Below, piece by piece: positions 36,136-49,302 of a stretch of DNA of 64,000 nt. The notes under the pieces are model-generated. The model was not told the origin of the DNA, did not search any database, and saw only the letters and a program-made list of their open reading frames with translations. A program made the position numbers and the translations under genes. The DNA comes from Terana coerulea. Taxonomy: Eukaryota; Basidiomycota; Agaricomycetes; Polyporales; Phanerochaetaceae. Every line of letters begins with the position of its first letter. Position 1 is the stretch's first letter. The DNA is taken from contig JAKOGH010000757.1 of the NCBI GenBank assembly GCA_024811115.1, positions 62,001 through 126,000 on the forward strand, in the 5' to 3' direction.

Positions 36136-38880
36136 GCTGGCGGTTGCTGTGGTCGAGGGTGGCGAGGACGGCGAGGACGAGGTGAGGAGGGCAGAGAGCT
36201 GGTGGTGGAGCAGCGAGCAGATGTCGGGATTATAAATCTGTGGAGCTGCCTCGTTGGACCCCGTTCTGGGTCCTGTCCATCCGTGCCCACTACAAATTCC
36301 AGCCTGGCGTCCCCTGCCCGCATGCACGCCACCGGCCGCTGCCACCCACGCCGCGCGCACGCCCTCCTCCTTCCGCACCCAAACCCTCGCAATGCATTCG
36401 GAGCCCAAAGCAACGCGAGAGACGGGCCCAGGTGCCGCGCTGCTGCTGCTCCCGCCTCGCTCACCGGCGTCTGCGCTGCGATCGCCCTCTGCCGCCTGCC
36501 ATATCGACCTGAGCGACGCTCTCGACCCTCCGATTGGCAGGGCGAACCCTACAACGTTTCCGTGCCAAATGAACGAAGTTCCTTCGCTGAATGCTTCCGG
36601 ATCGATCGTGCTGAGCCGTCGGAGCCAAAGTACCGCACCCCGCTTGACCCTTCCAGCACCGACTTCTCTATCTGGATCCGCTAGCCCAAACACCCACGTT
36701 CCGATCTTGCAGAAGACGCTGCTGGCCACGGGAAGGCCTGTTTTGCACGCCCGCGTCTTGAGGTGCCTTGAAGGGTGGGGCGAGGCGACAGGTATGTCCT
36801 TGACAAGATGATGGTCTGGGTTGACGGCAGCATGGATGGGGCAGTGAGTGTTTTCTGGTTCCAAAGCCGTAACAACCTCTCCGAATGTCAAGTATCCCAG
36901 GCGCTTTGCGCGGACAAGACGGCCGCGTTTGAATGGGACGACGGTCAGTTGCCCTGGTCAGATGAAGATCTGGTCTAGCCCAGCAATGGCCAAACAAGCG
37001 AGAGTGACCTGCTGCGTTGCCGACATCACTCGGTCTCCGAGACTGTATCTTATCTGTTTGCAAAGCGCTCTTTAATGAAAGTGAGTTTCGGTACCTTGCT
37101 ACCCTAATGTTTTTGTTTTCTCACACGAAAGGTACCAGGTAGTGATATGTTGAAATACATGGCATGTTTGTGCGCTTGAACATATGCTGATCAGTTTTTT
37201 GAGTTGTGTGGACGTGCCTGGCCCGACATTCGACCTCAGCCAATTATGCAGTGCTTCTCTTCGACTTTGGAATACGAGAATATCAATAGCACACGAATAT
37301 CGAAATGACTACCGTTAGCAGCTCAAGGTGCCTGCAGGCAAGCCGCCAACGCGCCGAATATGTAAATGCCGTCGTTTTTGGTGTCGCAGGCTGGCCACTG
37401 CCATCACAGTTTGGCAATCTCCGCGGCCTTCTGGCTCTTGTTAACAAAAGGAACAAGATTCAAAAGACCGGCTACGATATTTTACCACCCGGATGCAGCT
37501 CCGCATTAGCCCACAGGATCCGGCGGTCGCAAGAGGAGCAACGAAGTGGCTATATGCGTTTCGTCGCTTCTGCAACCAGGCTAGGAACGCGAGAAGGTCT
37601 TGAAGTTCTCCTCCACCATCATGCCGCCCCGCATTCCCACCGCGAACTCCTTTGGTACGTCACATCTTCACCTTCACGCTTCGCTCGGATAATGCGGTGC
37701 CTGCACAGATCTCCTGTGCGATTGTGGGCGTCGAGCTCGCGGCGGCTTGTCTTCATCGTCCAAGCCAAGGGGGAAAAGTACACCCTCCAAGGAGACGACT
37801 TGCAGCATTCAGCTACGGTTTCTTCAAGACCCTCCATGCTACACCCTAATATCCCCACACGCAAAAGCCAGCTTTCCAATTCAAGTGAGCGGAAACAGTG
37901 TCTCACCATTCGCACAACTCTACAAGCTAACAGCCCCCAACAGGTCGCCTGCAGGCACCACCGATCGAGCAGTCTGCCTGCCAATCGTTGCCAGCGACAC
38001 GATAAACACGACTTCATATCTCGAGTATGCCTACCCGCGATCGCACAGACGTCCGGTGTCCAGCGCGTGCTCGGACCCTTCATACACGCCTGCACGCTCA
38101 CTGTCTCCATGAATAACCGGGGTCCGATCCTCCTGCTCAATCCCGCAAGACTTCACGCCTTCACGCCAGCACTCTCGATATTTAGAAGCATAGTTAGATG
38201 CACACGCTACAAGTCCCTGAACGATCCCTGGGATCTCGGGGCGCGCGCACGATCCGCGCCGCCCAAACCGGCACGCCTGCCCGCCCAATCTATACACCCC
38301 ACCCACCCCGTCCGCCGCGCTGCCAGACACGCGCCTGCGGCCCAGCACCGCCCCCGCGCGCACGCGCTTTTCACTTCCCGAGCGGACGGGCGGCGAAGCA
38401 GCCAGCGAAGGTTGCGCGGCCGCGCTGCCCGGCGCGGGGACCACAGAACCATAGACCCGCGGCGTGGGTGTCGCACGCGGCGCGCGCTGCCGGACGGGGC
38501 GGGAGGGGGCATATATGCGGATTGCGCGGCGCGATATATGACGGCGGGCGCAGGCTTCCGACGCTTCGCGGGTCTTTTGGGTGAAGAAGATGCTGGAGAA
38601 GGGCACGCCGCGGCGTGCGCGTCTGCGCGACTTTGGGAAGAGACGCCGCGGCGTTGCTGCATAGACGGGAAGTGCGGCGGGCCGCCGACGCGACGGGCCA
38701 CGCGGCGTGGTGCGCCCCCGTGCTGCGAGCTTAGCACGGGGTGTGCTTTGGTGGCCGAAAGAGTACGGATCCTGCGTGAGTATAGCTGCCCAGCGTGCCC
38801 TGGCTTAACCTGATTTAATGTGGATTAGACCAGGGCGTGTTGGTCATTTGGCCTTCTCGGTGCTCTGCGCTCGGAGGCAG
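36136..38880. other. GC-rich stretch with long open frames but no recognised gene
   Basis: Long frames overlap on both strands: plus 37305-38813 (502 codons), minus upstream extension of the phosphatase frame to 36891, and minus 37619-38140. None shows a domain, and the Arg/Ala/Pro-rich translations at 38.2-38.8 kb look like frames kept open by GC content. A minus-strand exon-like piece (GGMMVEENFKTFSRS and a stop) near 37600-37630 is the only fragment with natural composition. Confidence 0.4.
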
Positions 38881-39455
38881 CATCGGTGGTGACACGAACG
38901 ACAAGACGCTAGCCGCCGTGGCTCAAAAGCTGTCCCCCAGTATCGCGGCGACGAATCCCCTTCGTGCTTCATGACTCGAGGTAAAGCATACTCCACTACT
39001 CTCACTCCACTTGTCTATTTTCAGCGACTCTCGCGAAGCAGATCCAGCAGCTTCTGCATCCGGGGCGATTGAGTATGTCAGGCTCTCTGACCACCGGCCG
39101 CCGCGCGCAAGTCGCCATCGCGCACGCACTGCGAAGCTTATCGCGCGTGCGATCTGGGTACATCGTCTCTGGCCGTCCCCACCAGCAATGGAACCCTCTG
39201 TATACCGAGGTTCACGCATCCCCTCGCTTCCGCTGGCTCGTCTGGGAGGATCGCCATCGCGGAAGCGTCATGAAGAAGCACGGCTGGATCTTCAGATGGA
39301 TACATATCCCACCAGGTACTCGTTCCAATTTTCGGGGTGGCAGTAGTGTGTTTTCTAGGGAGGAGGCCGTCGGCGCGGAGCTCGCAGGGTTCTGCAGGCT
39401 GTGTTGCCAGAATGCGCGGAAAGAGTACGGAATACTTAATGCTTGTGAGCATTGA
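38881..39455 (+). CDS. hypothetical protein, weakly supported
   Basis: A plus-strand exon (about 39005-39314) opens after a good acceptor (TCTATTTTCAG) and reads TLAKQIQQLLHPGRLSMSGS and later RFRWLVWEDRHRGSVMKKHG. A preceding exon-like piece (DKTLAAVAQKLSPSIAATNP, 38901-38965) ends just before a GTAAAG donor but meets a TGA first. I recognise no family. The opposite strand is also open for 98 codons, so coding on this strand is not certain. Confidence 0.25.
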
Positions 39456-39921
39456 TGTGAGATTTGGGCACGAGAACGAGTGGATCGCTCAGATGTGGAT
39501 CGACCGGAATTAGAGGGAATGAGTTACAGGCTTTCTCGGTGCTGTTTGTTACCGGACCCTTGAAGCTTGATGGCCGACCTTGCAGCGGCGAGCACGAGAG
39601 TAATATGCTGAGGTCGATCGCCAGGTTGTGGGCAATGTATCTGCAATCAGAGAAGCGACGTCTTGTAGAAATAAAGCGCGTCAGTTATTATCGCTGACGC
39701 TTCCACTCTGCAATCCGAGTCAAAGCTTGCCATGGTGGTAGTGGAACCCCGAAGGTGGCACGGCGCCATGAATGCGTGAGGATTAACCTCCATAACGGTT
39801 TGGTGTACTCGGCTCTCCTAACGCCTGAGCTCACCAGGCTTTGAAGGGCCGAAGTTCAGTGCGTGAAAGATGACTGCGCGCGAGAGAACGCGTGGATTGG
39901 TACAGAACCTGCGAAAACGTA

Positions 39922-42140
39922 CTAGCAAATTCCTGCGAAATAACATGCACGACATACAAAGTGCAGCGTTTGGAGGAACAACGGGTAGTAGACGTAGTAG
40001 TTTCTACAATGGTCCGGAAAGTTGGGGTGGCCACCGTCGCAGAGTGGCCGTAGCTTTTTAACCAGCTCACGGCCATGAGGTCGTGCCTCGGGATTTTTCT
40101 CCCAGCATTCCTCCATTATGTCCCAGAGAATATCCGGGAACGTGACCACGCCGTGCAACTGGAGACAAGCCTTCTCGCACATTCGGTCGGTCGGTCGAGC
40201 CGATGTCGTCACGGTGTTGCACACTCGAGGAGGGAGTAGCCCGGTCATAATCTTGATGGATGCGCCCAAACTACTGACCTCGTGATAAGGCTCAAGACCA
40301 TGATATATCTGCAGCAGCAACGTCAGAGGTCATATCATACGTCCGTAAGACATGACACTTGCCTGCCAGCAGAGCATGCCAAATGAGTGCACGTCACTCG
40401 CTGGTGTGTGGATGATGGGTTTCCCATCTGCGTCCGCCTGCAGGATTTCTGGGGCCATGAATCGGCGTGCTCCAGTTTTGGACAGGGTTGTAGTCCTCGC
40501 CGTCGAATCAATAAAATCTGCCATTCCAAAGTCTGCAATCCGCGCTGTGCCGTCCTTATCAATTAATACGTTCCCCTGAGATAGGACTTGTCAGCATCTG
40601 TAGTTGGTACTAATTGGCTCGCCCTCACGGCGTGTAGGTCGCTATGTGCGAGGCCTGCTTCATGTAAATAGGACAGCGCTTCGGCCACCTCCGACATCTA
40701 GCATCCGCAAGTGACAGTACATCAGTGAAGTTCGCTTCAAGCTCGCAATCAGCTTACTTGTCGATGAATATTAGACTGGACTTGGAGAAAGCCGTTGTTT
40801 TTGATATATGTGAGAATGTCTCTGTTGTCCATGTAAAGGCAAACCAGCGCGACTACAGATCCAGGCAACAGAACATCGACATTCTTGATTATGCCGAGGA
40901 AAGGACAGATGTTAGGGTGTTTGAAAGAGCGCCCTAGCGCAATTTCTCGCCGATAAGCCTACGAATCCGGCGCAATGAGCTGGTGCCAGCACTTCCCGCA
41001 GTAAGTTGAGGTCTTACCCGTACACCTCTCCCCGGCTCTGCTTTCCATACCGACGGGTTGAATGTCTTTGATAGCAACGACACGCCCTCTCCAGGCTCCC
41101 TTGTAGATCAAGCCGAAGGACCCTTCTCCGACTATCTCGGGCACAGTTCCGCCATTCCTCACAACGACCACGTCGTCCAAATACGCATCTTCCGGAAGCC
41201 CGGCAACGCGGGTGATCAATCGGACACTTATGCGGCGAGCCATTTTGCGCAGATATTCTTTATGAGCCGCGGTTGTTGACAGAGCGTCCAGGAAATGTTG
41301 GAACCTGTGCTACGCGGCGTGCTACCCATGTCAATGCAGAATGAGACAATGAAAGAACAGAGATCACTCACGTCTTCGGTATTGATGAAGTCTACTAGAA
41401 CCTGCGCATCCTCTTTATCTAACCCCATCAGCTCGTCCTTCAGCTTTATGGCCGGCGAGGGTTCCCGGTCTGTCCGGCCACCCACCGACTGATTGCGTTG
41501 TGGACCTGGAGCTACACCTTGTGTGGTCTTTTGTGGATCGGTGCCGAGTGTTGCAAGAAGATATTCCCTGAGTAGCTCCACGGGTTGACATACGGCTTGA
41601 ACGGAGATGGTAGGATATTTGCCCGAGGATGCAGTGCGGGCCTCAACGCTCTTCAAGTCGGGCCTAGCAGGCAGACGTGCACCAGCAACTCGAGCGTCCT
41701 CATTATTGTCGTCCAGTACCGGCGGTGTTTCTGCAGAGTTGGGTTCGTGCAGCGCTACTCGAGATTCATTCACAACAGAAGCAGCGTCCGGTCCACCGAA
41801 CAGGGGATAATCTCCTTCACTGATCAAAGAAGCTCCCGCTCACATAGCTGTATTGTTCATCGGCAAAGTCTAACGATGCTATCAGCGAGCAGTACCCTGT
41901 CGCATAGCTTAGAAACACACCTTCAAGTTCAGGATTATGCTGCCTACGACTCTGAATAGTGACCGCTATAGGAGCGCGATTGTCGGATGTTGGGCGACGC
42001 CCGAGTAAGACAACCTTGCCGAAAAAGGTTTTCAGAGAGCTTTTGCTTTTGCTGAGGGTTGGGAACGATCGTACTGATTGGGGCGGGGATTCAGCAGACC
42101 AGACAGATGTACCGAATGTCACCGCAGGGGGACGGCTCAT
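39922..42140 (-). CDS. protein kinase, divergent TKL-like type
   Basis: The start at 42140 (MSRPPAVTFG) opens a low-complexity N-terminal region of ~270 residues rich in Ser, Pro and Asp. It contains PVELLREYLLATLG and a helical DKEDAQVLVDFINTED stretch. The kinase domain begins near 41190: glycine loop VGEGSFGLIYKG, VAIK lysine, RSFKHPNICPFLGI, LSYLHEAGLAHSDLH (catalytic loop HSDLH in place of HRDL), GNVLIDKDG, ADFGMAD (DFG), ARRFMAPEIL (APE), SDVHSFGMLCWQ and IMEECWEKNPEARP. All catalytic residues (Lys, catalytic Asp, DFG Asp) are present, so an active Ser/Thr kinase is expected. Agaricomycetes have many such kinases and individual roles are mostly unknown. The C-terminal end (39922) is the first stop in frame and could differ by an exon. 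Confidence 0.85.
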
Positions 42141-44136
42141 GACGGTAAAGTGGAGGGTGATTGCGCTGACCGAGAGCACACGCAACACCAGAGAAATCTG
42201 ACCGCTGTAAAATGAGGAAGAAACGCGAGGAGAGCGTGTCTCGATGCTATGCGTGTCTGCGTGAGAGCCATGCAAAAGAGGCAGCACGTGTTCACGCACC
42301 TTCCCTGCAGTAGGACCCTGTACGGAAAGGATCGATGTAACCTTGATCTGACTGTTACTGCATCCACCCGCTGAAGCAAGTACTTACAGCGCAAGGCTCA
42401 CATAGAGCTATACAATGAAAGTGATGGCAGATCCCGGCTGCGGACTTGATACCAGCGAACGGGTAGGACTAGTACTCGAGTAGTGTATGTCTGGTATTTT
42501 CAGGAATATCGGGCGATTTACTCTGCAAATCCCCACTCATAATCCGTGGGGCACTGAAGCATCTAGTGGTGGATCGCGAATACAATGATTAGGACGGCCT
42601 TCATTTTCCTAATACAAAAACACGCTAAGGCGAAACGGCGGCTGAAAGTAGTGTTGAATACTGAAATATACACTGTTAGTGCAGCATTAACACACACCTA
42701 TGTGTCACGTAAATCGTCTGCTCTCCGGTAAGTGGGACAGCCACTAGTCCGACGGCGGAGGGGCCAACTCGACCATATGCTGGTGGCGAGGAATTTGCTT
42801 AGCTACGAGTATAAGCGCTTGATGTGACTTGGGGAGTCGGCAGGTCGCCACGTGTCCCCATATGGTAAGTCGGAGGCTCGGAGCTCGAAAACGGCAGAGC
42901 GGCACAAATGCGCGGGAACTCAGACCTACTCAGACTTGACTCTAACTTAGCATGACTCTGAAGTGCGTACTTGGGTCTTCTGCACCTGTGCACTAATCTT
43001 TTGACCCAATTCTCTTGACAGAGCTCTGTTGTGCGAGAACTTGCCAATACTTAGTCGTGAACAGCTTCTTGCAGCGAATTCTGTTCTAAACCGCCGTCGT
43101 CTTATGGTAGATGTGAGCAAGGTGGGCATACAAGCCAAGGTGCTACGTTGTGGTGAGTGATGCCGCAGGGCTTTCTTTTATTTGCGACTGACAAATACAT
43201 TCAATGGGTTGCGCAGCGGGATGACTACTCGCCGGGTCTATTAAGTCTCCACTGCGTGAGAGCGAACGGGGGCACTTCGGGGCGAGTGCTTTCGATGTGC
43301 ATATAGTTCATGGACTATTGACCTTTTCATTTACACAGATAGATCAGGTCTCCATATCATAGCCGAACATGCCAGCTGTGGTGATCCCTGGATGCGCGTT
43401 ACGTCGGCGACGTCGGGTATCGAGTTCTGCTGCTCACGCTCAGCGACGCCATATTGCGCTGCGCGTCAGTTATATCTTTGAAAAAACGGACCGATCTCAA
43501 TTCATTGAATCTTGTTGCTATGTCGCAGTGAGTCCAAGATTCACGTTGCTCGAGAACACTCGCATGATTGATCATGCACCATGATCAGTGGGAAGGTTGT
43601 ATGCCCAACACCCGTCATATCCAGCATCTCGCCTAGTCTATCGGTGAAGGAAGAAGGTAACGAGCAATAAAGATGCTGAATGGCTGCATTCATTTCACGA
43701 CAAGCCTGTCGTCATCTGTGTCATCAAGCTGCAGCCTCGGCGATCGCAGGAGACCACCAGCAATGCCCCGGTAACCTGCCGCCTTATCTATGACAGTGCA
43801 CTGCTACCGCTAGTGAAGAAGCCGAGCTACCCTTTGGCGCAATGGTAAGCAACAAAAATCATCGTATGACTTGCCTTCAGCAGTTGACGTATGTTATAAT
43901 GTGGTGGTCAGGTTAGAGTGGGTATCATTTACGACAGCGTATACTACATAAATACTTGAACCAGTCCAGCTGCTCTGTTAAAAGCTCTTTCCACTATATG
44001 ACTGCCCCAGTTCTTCTTCTTCTTCCCATTACCTGACTCGATATCAGATAGTGAAGAGGCCGGGCTCGCTGGGTGAGTGCTGTGACGATGTCTTTTATCT
44101 TCCGTTGTGTCAACGGCTCTCGACGTAGCATCCAAA
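42141..44136. other. intergenic between kinase and DUF6534 array
   Basis: Only short frames occur, with no domain. It holds the kinase promoter on the left and the promoter of the first plus-strand array gene on the right. An AT-rich ACATAAATACT near 43948 is the nearest TATA-like sequence, far from the ATG at 44137. Confidence 0.4.
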
Positions 44137-46187
44137 ATGAAGTACGACGATACCCTAGGCGCAGCGTTACTTGGCGGGTGTATCACCACAATGTACGTGC
44201 TCTTCACTCGCCAATATTTGCTACTCGCACTCATTGCCGTTTTCGCAGGCTTTATGGGGCCTTGTGCATTCAATGTTGTAGCTTCTACGATAGGTTTCCG
44301 TCGGAGAAGTCATTCATGAAATATTCGGTGGGCAAGCTCTTCGCCGACGCAATAGTATCCAGATGCACTGAAAACTGCGGCGTTTCACAGATTCTGGTCT
44401 TGTGGTGAGAGTCACACACCTGAGACTGTTGGGCCAGCGTCTCATGCACGAGTAATAGGGTGCTTGATACCGCACAAATTGCTTTCATCCTTCGTAACCT
44501 CTATCTGTGAGTACCTACTCTGCTGTCAACCGCAGATCTCTGACATGTAACATGAGCAGACTTCTCGTCACGAACTTCGGAAACCCCCAGATCATCGCCG
44601 ATGTGCCCTGGTACGTCTGGCTGTTTTGGCAGATTGTCCCCGATACTGCCACTGACCGCATCGGTCGTGCCGCAGGAGCATCTCCGTATGTTGTCGTTTG
44701 TCGTCTCGCTTCTTTACGAGTATACTGCACAAGCTCATGTAACCATAGGCTACCGCTACAGTCACGGTGTGCCGCATCACTTTCATTGTATCACGTATTT
44801 TCCTGACAAATATATTTAGGTGCTCACTAATCTGATAGTGCAAAGGTAAGAATACAAGTTTTGACCATTCTCTCCACTGTCAAGAGCTCATGGCACTCGG
44901 GCATACAGCGTGTTGAGCTATCGTGTTTGGGTTTGTCAGTACTTCCTCTCTACGCCGGTTTAGAGCTGCGGCGGCCGCTGATGTTTGCTCCTCGTTATAG
45001 TTAGCCGGAACAACTGGCGCGTGACTTATCCGCTGGTGAGCCCGTTGTCCTCTCAAAATGGCACGACTCATTGGCCTGATTCTAGGTTGTATTGATCATG
45101 ACAGATTTCGGTGCGTGATTGAGCCTCTAGTTCATGAAGTGAGGGGAACTCAAGGAACAAGCAGGGTTCGGGTTGGGTAGGTGGCCTTTATTGCTGCAAT
45201 TATGCTGTGGAATTTTGATTGCTCTCCTCGCAGCCTCCAGTGTTAAGTTGTGAGCTCGTTCTTTTCGCTTTCCCGTTACCTAACTTAATCCACGAGTAGA
45301 TTTAGACTGGATACCTTCGCCAGTTTCTCGTCGCAACACGTGGGTACTCTTCGCCACAAACTACACGGTATATTCTATTACTCAGAGCTTCCCAGTGGCT
45401 CTTCTTTACGTGCATGGTGACAAGCACCACTACGAATCTTTACATTGCCGCCGCTTTGTGCTACTATTTGTCTCAGTCGCGAAGCGACATATTTAACTCG
45501 GTATGTCCGCGCTCTGCCCCATCCCAAATATATACTCAGATATTCAGTGGATGGTTATAGAATGCAATCGGTCGTAACGATCTTGATGCGCTACGTGATC
45601 TACAGTGGCCTCTTTCCTAGGTAAAGTCTCCCGAACATGGTCCAATGGTGTCTGATGTCTTGCTACCGCAGTCTTGTAGCATTGACAGCCGTAATTACGG
45701 TATGATCATGGCCTGCTATTTTTCCCTGAACGCCGCTTATCTACTCTTCACCACAGTGCGCGGCAATGCCGAGCAACTTTATATTCATCAGCGGTGAGTG
45801 TAGCGCTGACGCGGTAGTCCTACAAGCTGACTTGAATTTTAGTCTATATTACCTTGAGCGAACGTAAGGCTTTCTCACCACAGCTTTCCCTGTGAGCGTA
45901 GCGATACTGATCGAAAGCCTCTGAACAACAGTGTATTCCAATTCCTTGCTGGCATCGTACAGTTCATCTCTTCCATTTCTCTGTTCTACCGACTAAATTG
46001 AACCTTGTATAGGCTCAATGTACGGGACAAGCTGCGTAGAAACACTCTGAACGTGTCCGTCCATTTGCCTGCGCTGGACGTGGTCCGATGCCGCGGCGCC
46101 GATGACCAGGAAAGAATTAGTGGCGGACATGGCTTACAGGTAAGCTCTTCGTATGCTTTCAAAGGCATTCAAATGCTTATATCATGA
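44137..46187 (+). CDS. DUF6534 multi-pass membrane protein, array copy 1
   Basis: ATG at 44137: MKYDDTLGAALLGGCITTM. The last codon is split by an intron and completed by LYGALCIQCCSFYDRF, then PSEKSFMKYS. Further exons: ILVLW, VLDTAQIAFILRNLYL, LLVTNFGNPQIIADVPW, TVCRITFIVSRIFLTNIF, then near 45560 VVTILMRYVIYSGLF and LVALTAVIT, MPSNFIFISVY. The final exons encode LNVRDKLRRNTLNVSVHLPA and a polar tail ending at 46187. The exon plan matches the other array members. The NTG core tract is YVIYSGLF here rather than Y(T/S)INTGLL, the most divergent of the set. The cytosolic tail has a Cys/Asp-rich stretch (VRCRGADDQERISGGHG). Integral membrane protein of unknown function. Some exon ends are uncertain. 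Confidence 0.7.
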
Positions 46188-47395
46188 CTTAGGCGAGCCG
46201 GTCAACGGTGACAAATAGCCTCGAATCTCTGCAGGTTGGCTGGATGAAGTCGAAAGCACGACCTGGAACTCCGATGCCGACTCAGCCCCTCGATGCGCAC
46301 ATGAACTAATCGCCTCGACCGCATCTACCTCTGCATATTTATGTTCAAGCGTACTTATAGGGCACCTATATATGACATTTTGGAAGGCCCGACGATGCAG
46401 CTTTGAACAGCCGGGCTGCCCTGCGGGCGCTCCGTGCTGTGGCCCCATTTGGCAGCGTCGGGTGGCGTCGATGGCGCCGCCCGCTGAAATACGATGGGAC
46501 GAAGGCGAGCGCCCGCAACGACTTTGCTCTCGACTCACTTCTTCACATCGCTTCCTGAATGTATGCGCCTGCACTTGCACCATACATCCTGGATCTCTTG
46601 TCTCTTCAAAATTAAGTACCTACGGCCGAGATCTGCGGGCCCAGAAAAGAGGTCTCTGTTGTGACAGCGAGATGCGATTTTGGCCGCATACCGCTAGATT
46701 CGAGTGCCGTCAACACCGAGCCAGCACCGCTGTAGTGGTGCAAGGCGAGGCCAGGGATCAGAGCGTGGTGCACTTGAATACTCGATTACGGGGGCCAACT
46801 ACGACAATGCATATATGAGGGCTGTGCGCAGGTGAGCATCGGTAGCGTTCTCGCTGGCACTGTCTTCTCATGACCATGACAGGAAGCAACCATGAAGGTC
46901 ACAGGGTACATGCTCAAGCTACCGAACAATCTTATGCTTACGGCTCTGGAGCATCTGTACCGCTTTACCCTGCTAGTTTCAAGCTTTCTATATGCGCTCT
47001 GAGGCCAAAAGTCCTACCGGCATAATTAAATGGTCGCGTGAGGTGAAACTATGAATGGTACAGGCTCTCCGGGTAGCACCATACTATTGGAGATAGCAGT
47101 TATTTGCCAGATCACGCCTCAAGGAATCCGCGCCGGAGCCGGGAAGCATGCTATACCTGGGGCAAGTCGTTCACACGAAGACTCATATGCTTTCCACTTA
47201 CAACTCAACTTTTCACAGACCCTGTCAAATTCAGCACGAGTCCGTGCACCGCCAGAACAATGTAGCGATGCCGTCAACTGATCAGCGCATAAGTCGCACG
47301 GCGTTGCAACCATGAACGCTTTGCTTGTTGCTTGCCGCCCCTCATACGACAGAGCCGCAGTCGTTAGTACGACTCGAACCCTCGACTGTCCCACT
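46188..47395. other. intergenic within DUF6534 array
   Basis: No gene recognised. A plus-strand frame at 46372-46818 and an opposite-strand frame at 46182-46583 overlap without motifs. Confidence 0.4.
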
Positions 47396-49302
47396 ATGCG
47401 CTACGACACAACTCTCGGCGCAGCCCTTCTTGGCGGATTTCTTACTGCGATGCATGTTCCTCGTCTTCTTGCTTGCCATTTCTCGTTCTTACGGGACCTC
47501 TAGTCTATACGGGATCATGTGTATGCAGTGCTACACATTCTCGCGGAGAACCTACCGCGCAGGTAGGCTTATGAGATACACAGTGCGTTATATTCACATG
47601 GCTGCCAGTTGTTTGAGCTGACTGTGTCGCGCAGGTCTGGGCACTCCTGTACGTCCTACGACGGTACAGGGTTTTTTTGTCTGTAGCGGCTTACATGAGC
47701 TGCACAGGCTCCTTGATACGGCGCATCTGACTGCCGTGATACAGTCTATCTACGTGTACGTGGTCGCTCGGAAGGGCTTTGTAGTCGGCTTGCTGAGCGT
47801 AAGCACAGGGATGTGGTGACGAACTTCGGAAATCCTGCCATCATCAGTCAGGTACCCCGGTAAGCGGGATGTTGGTCTATTGGCCTGGTGAGATCGCTCA
47901 TTGCGTATACTTCTAGGGGTATACCCGTGCGCGCAATGGTTCCCACCCCTTGCACCCTTATGCTCACGATAAGCATAGGTGTTGTCTTGTATCACAGTTA
48001 GTAAGCGAGTTCTGCTGAGATTACCGCTGGTCTGACGACAGTCTAGGTCACAACGGATGTTCTGGTTCAATGGTGCGCTCTTCTCCCAACGTTTGGGTTG
48101 CTGTGCTCAACCACTGCACAATAGCTGGTTCTGCCATCGAGTGTGGATATGTCAGTGGACCCATTGGTGTTAGGAGCTTTGCTGACGTAGTGCACTGGTA
48201 GTGAGCGACAAAAGCAAACAAGTGATCATACCTCTGGTGCGAAAGCTCTTACATAATACCACTGGATATCATTGCTTACTACTGCAAGAGTAGGTCATCA
48301 TGGTTTGGGTGGCGGGAGGTGCGTAGGCCTGATGGGAACATCGCATGTGCGATTTACATTTTCTCCAGGAATTTCCTTGGGTGAGTTCGGAGGTTCTCGA
48401 TCCAACAAGCTCACGCTCACAGACCACTGCAGTCTCTGATATCAAGCTGTGCGTCCTCAAAATATTCTTTTCAAGGTCTCTGCGATAACAGACGTTTTTG
48501 CACCGCCATAGGTTCTTCCTACCTACCTTCCAGGACTTCGCAAAGCAGCGCGTACGTCCCCTTTCTCCGCATTTTTAGACATGGCGTGGTGATTATGTGT
48601 TCCTAGGTTTTGTTCTTCGTTTCACTAGTTCTAGGAACGTTGACCGACGTCTATGTCGCACTGGCAATGTGCTATTTTCTGTACACGAAGCGCCATCCCT
48701 TGTATCAGCAGTACGCCTAATTTCTTTTTTCGTTGACTGGTGGTTCTTACTCTAGCGCCTTTTCAGCGTTAACCCTATACTGAACGCCTTGATGGTGTAC
48801 TCGATCAACACGGGATTGCTTACCAGGTGCGCCCGTGCCTTACTCTGTAGATTGAGTGTTCGTAATGACTTCGTGAGCAACAGCATCTTTGCAGTCGCTG
48901 GTCTGATTGCTGTGCGTGCTGCAATCTTTGATTAGCCGGGGCGAGCTACGACTTATGCGATCCTGCAGAGCATCACCATGCCCAATAACTACATTTTCGT
49001 TGCCTGTGAGCGCGTCTATACTACCTCATGCACGCTTCGCTTAGTCACCTAACATTCACGCTCTTTCAGTGATTTTCCCTCTGAGTGAACGTTAGTATTC
49101 TGTCTAACGTCCTTCCTACCGAGCTTATAAATTCTTGCAGTGTACTCCAACTCCCTCTTGGCATCGTTCGTACCACCTTCCTTTCCCGCGAATTTCTCCA
49201 TTTACGTTGACGCCTAGGTTCAACGCCCGCGAGAAGTTTCAGCGCGGAAGGTCACCCGCCTGCCAATGTACCGGCGGGCCGCGGACCCTAGACCGCACCT
49301 AG
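47396..49302 (+). CDS. DUF6534 multi-pass membrane protein, array copy 2
   Basis: ATG at 47396: MRYDTTLGAALLGGFLTAM, then after an intron LYGIMCMQCYTFSRRTYRAG and RLMRYTV. Further on: RLLDTAHLTAVIQSIYVY and VTNFGNPAIISQVP (about 47815-47860). The C-terminal half includes GTLTDVYVALAMCYFLYTKR (~48640-48700), NALMVYSINTGLLT (~48785-48830), ITMPNNYIFVA, YSNSLLASF and the last exon FNAREKFQRGRSPACQ, with the stop at 49302. It has the canonical Y(T/S)INTGLLT tract and the N(S)L(L/M)AS...LNAR ending of the family. Ten or more short exons, all separated by ~50 bp introns. Function unknown. Confidence 0.72.

Noticed and set aside
35824..36891. 355-codon minus-strand frame upstream of and overlapping the phosphatase
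   Set aside because: Only its last part (from the Met at 36135) has phosphatase sequence. The upstream part is an open-frame extension with no conserved content.
37305..38813. 502-codon plus-strand frame as a protein gene
   Set aside because: The translation is Arg/Ala/Pro-rich without domains, other frames are open too, and no exon structure is evident.
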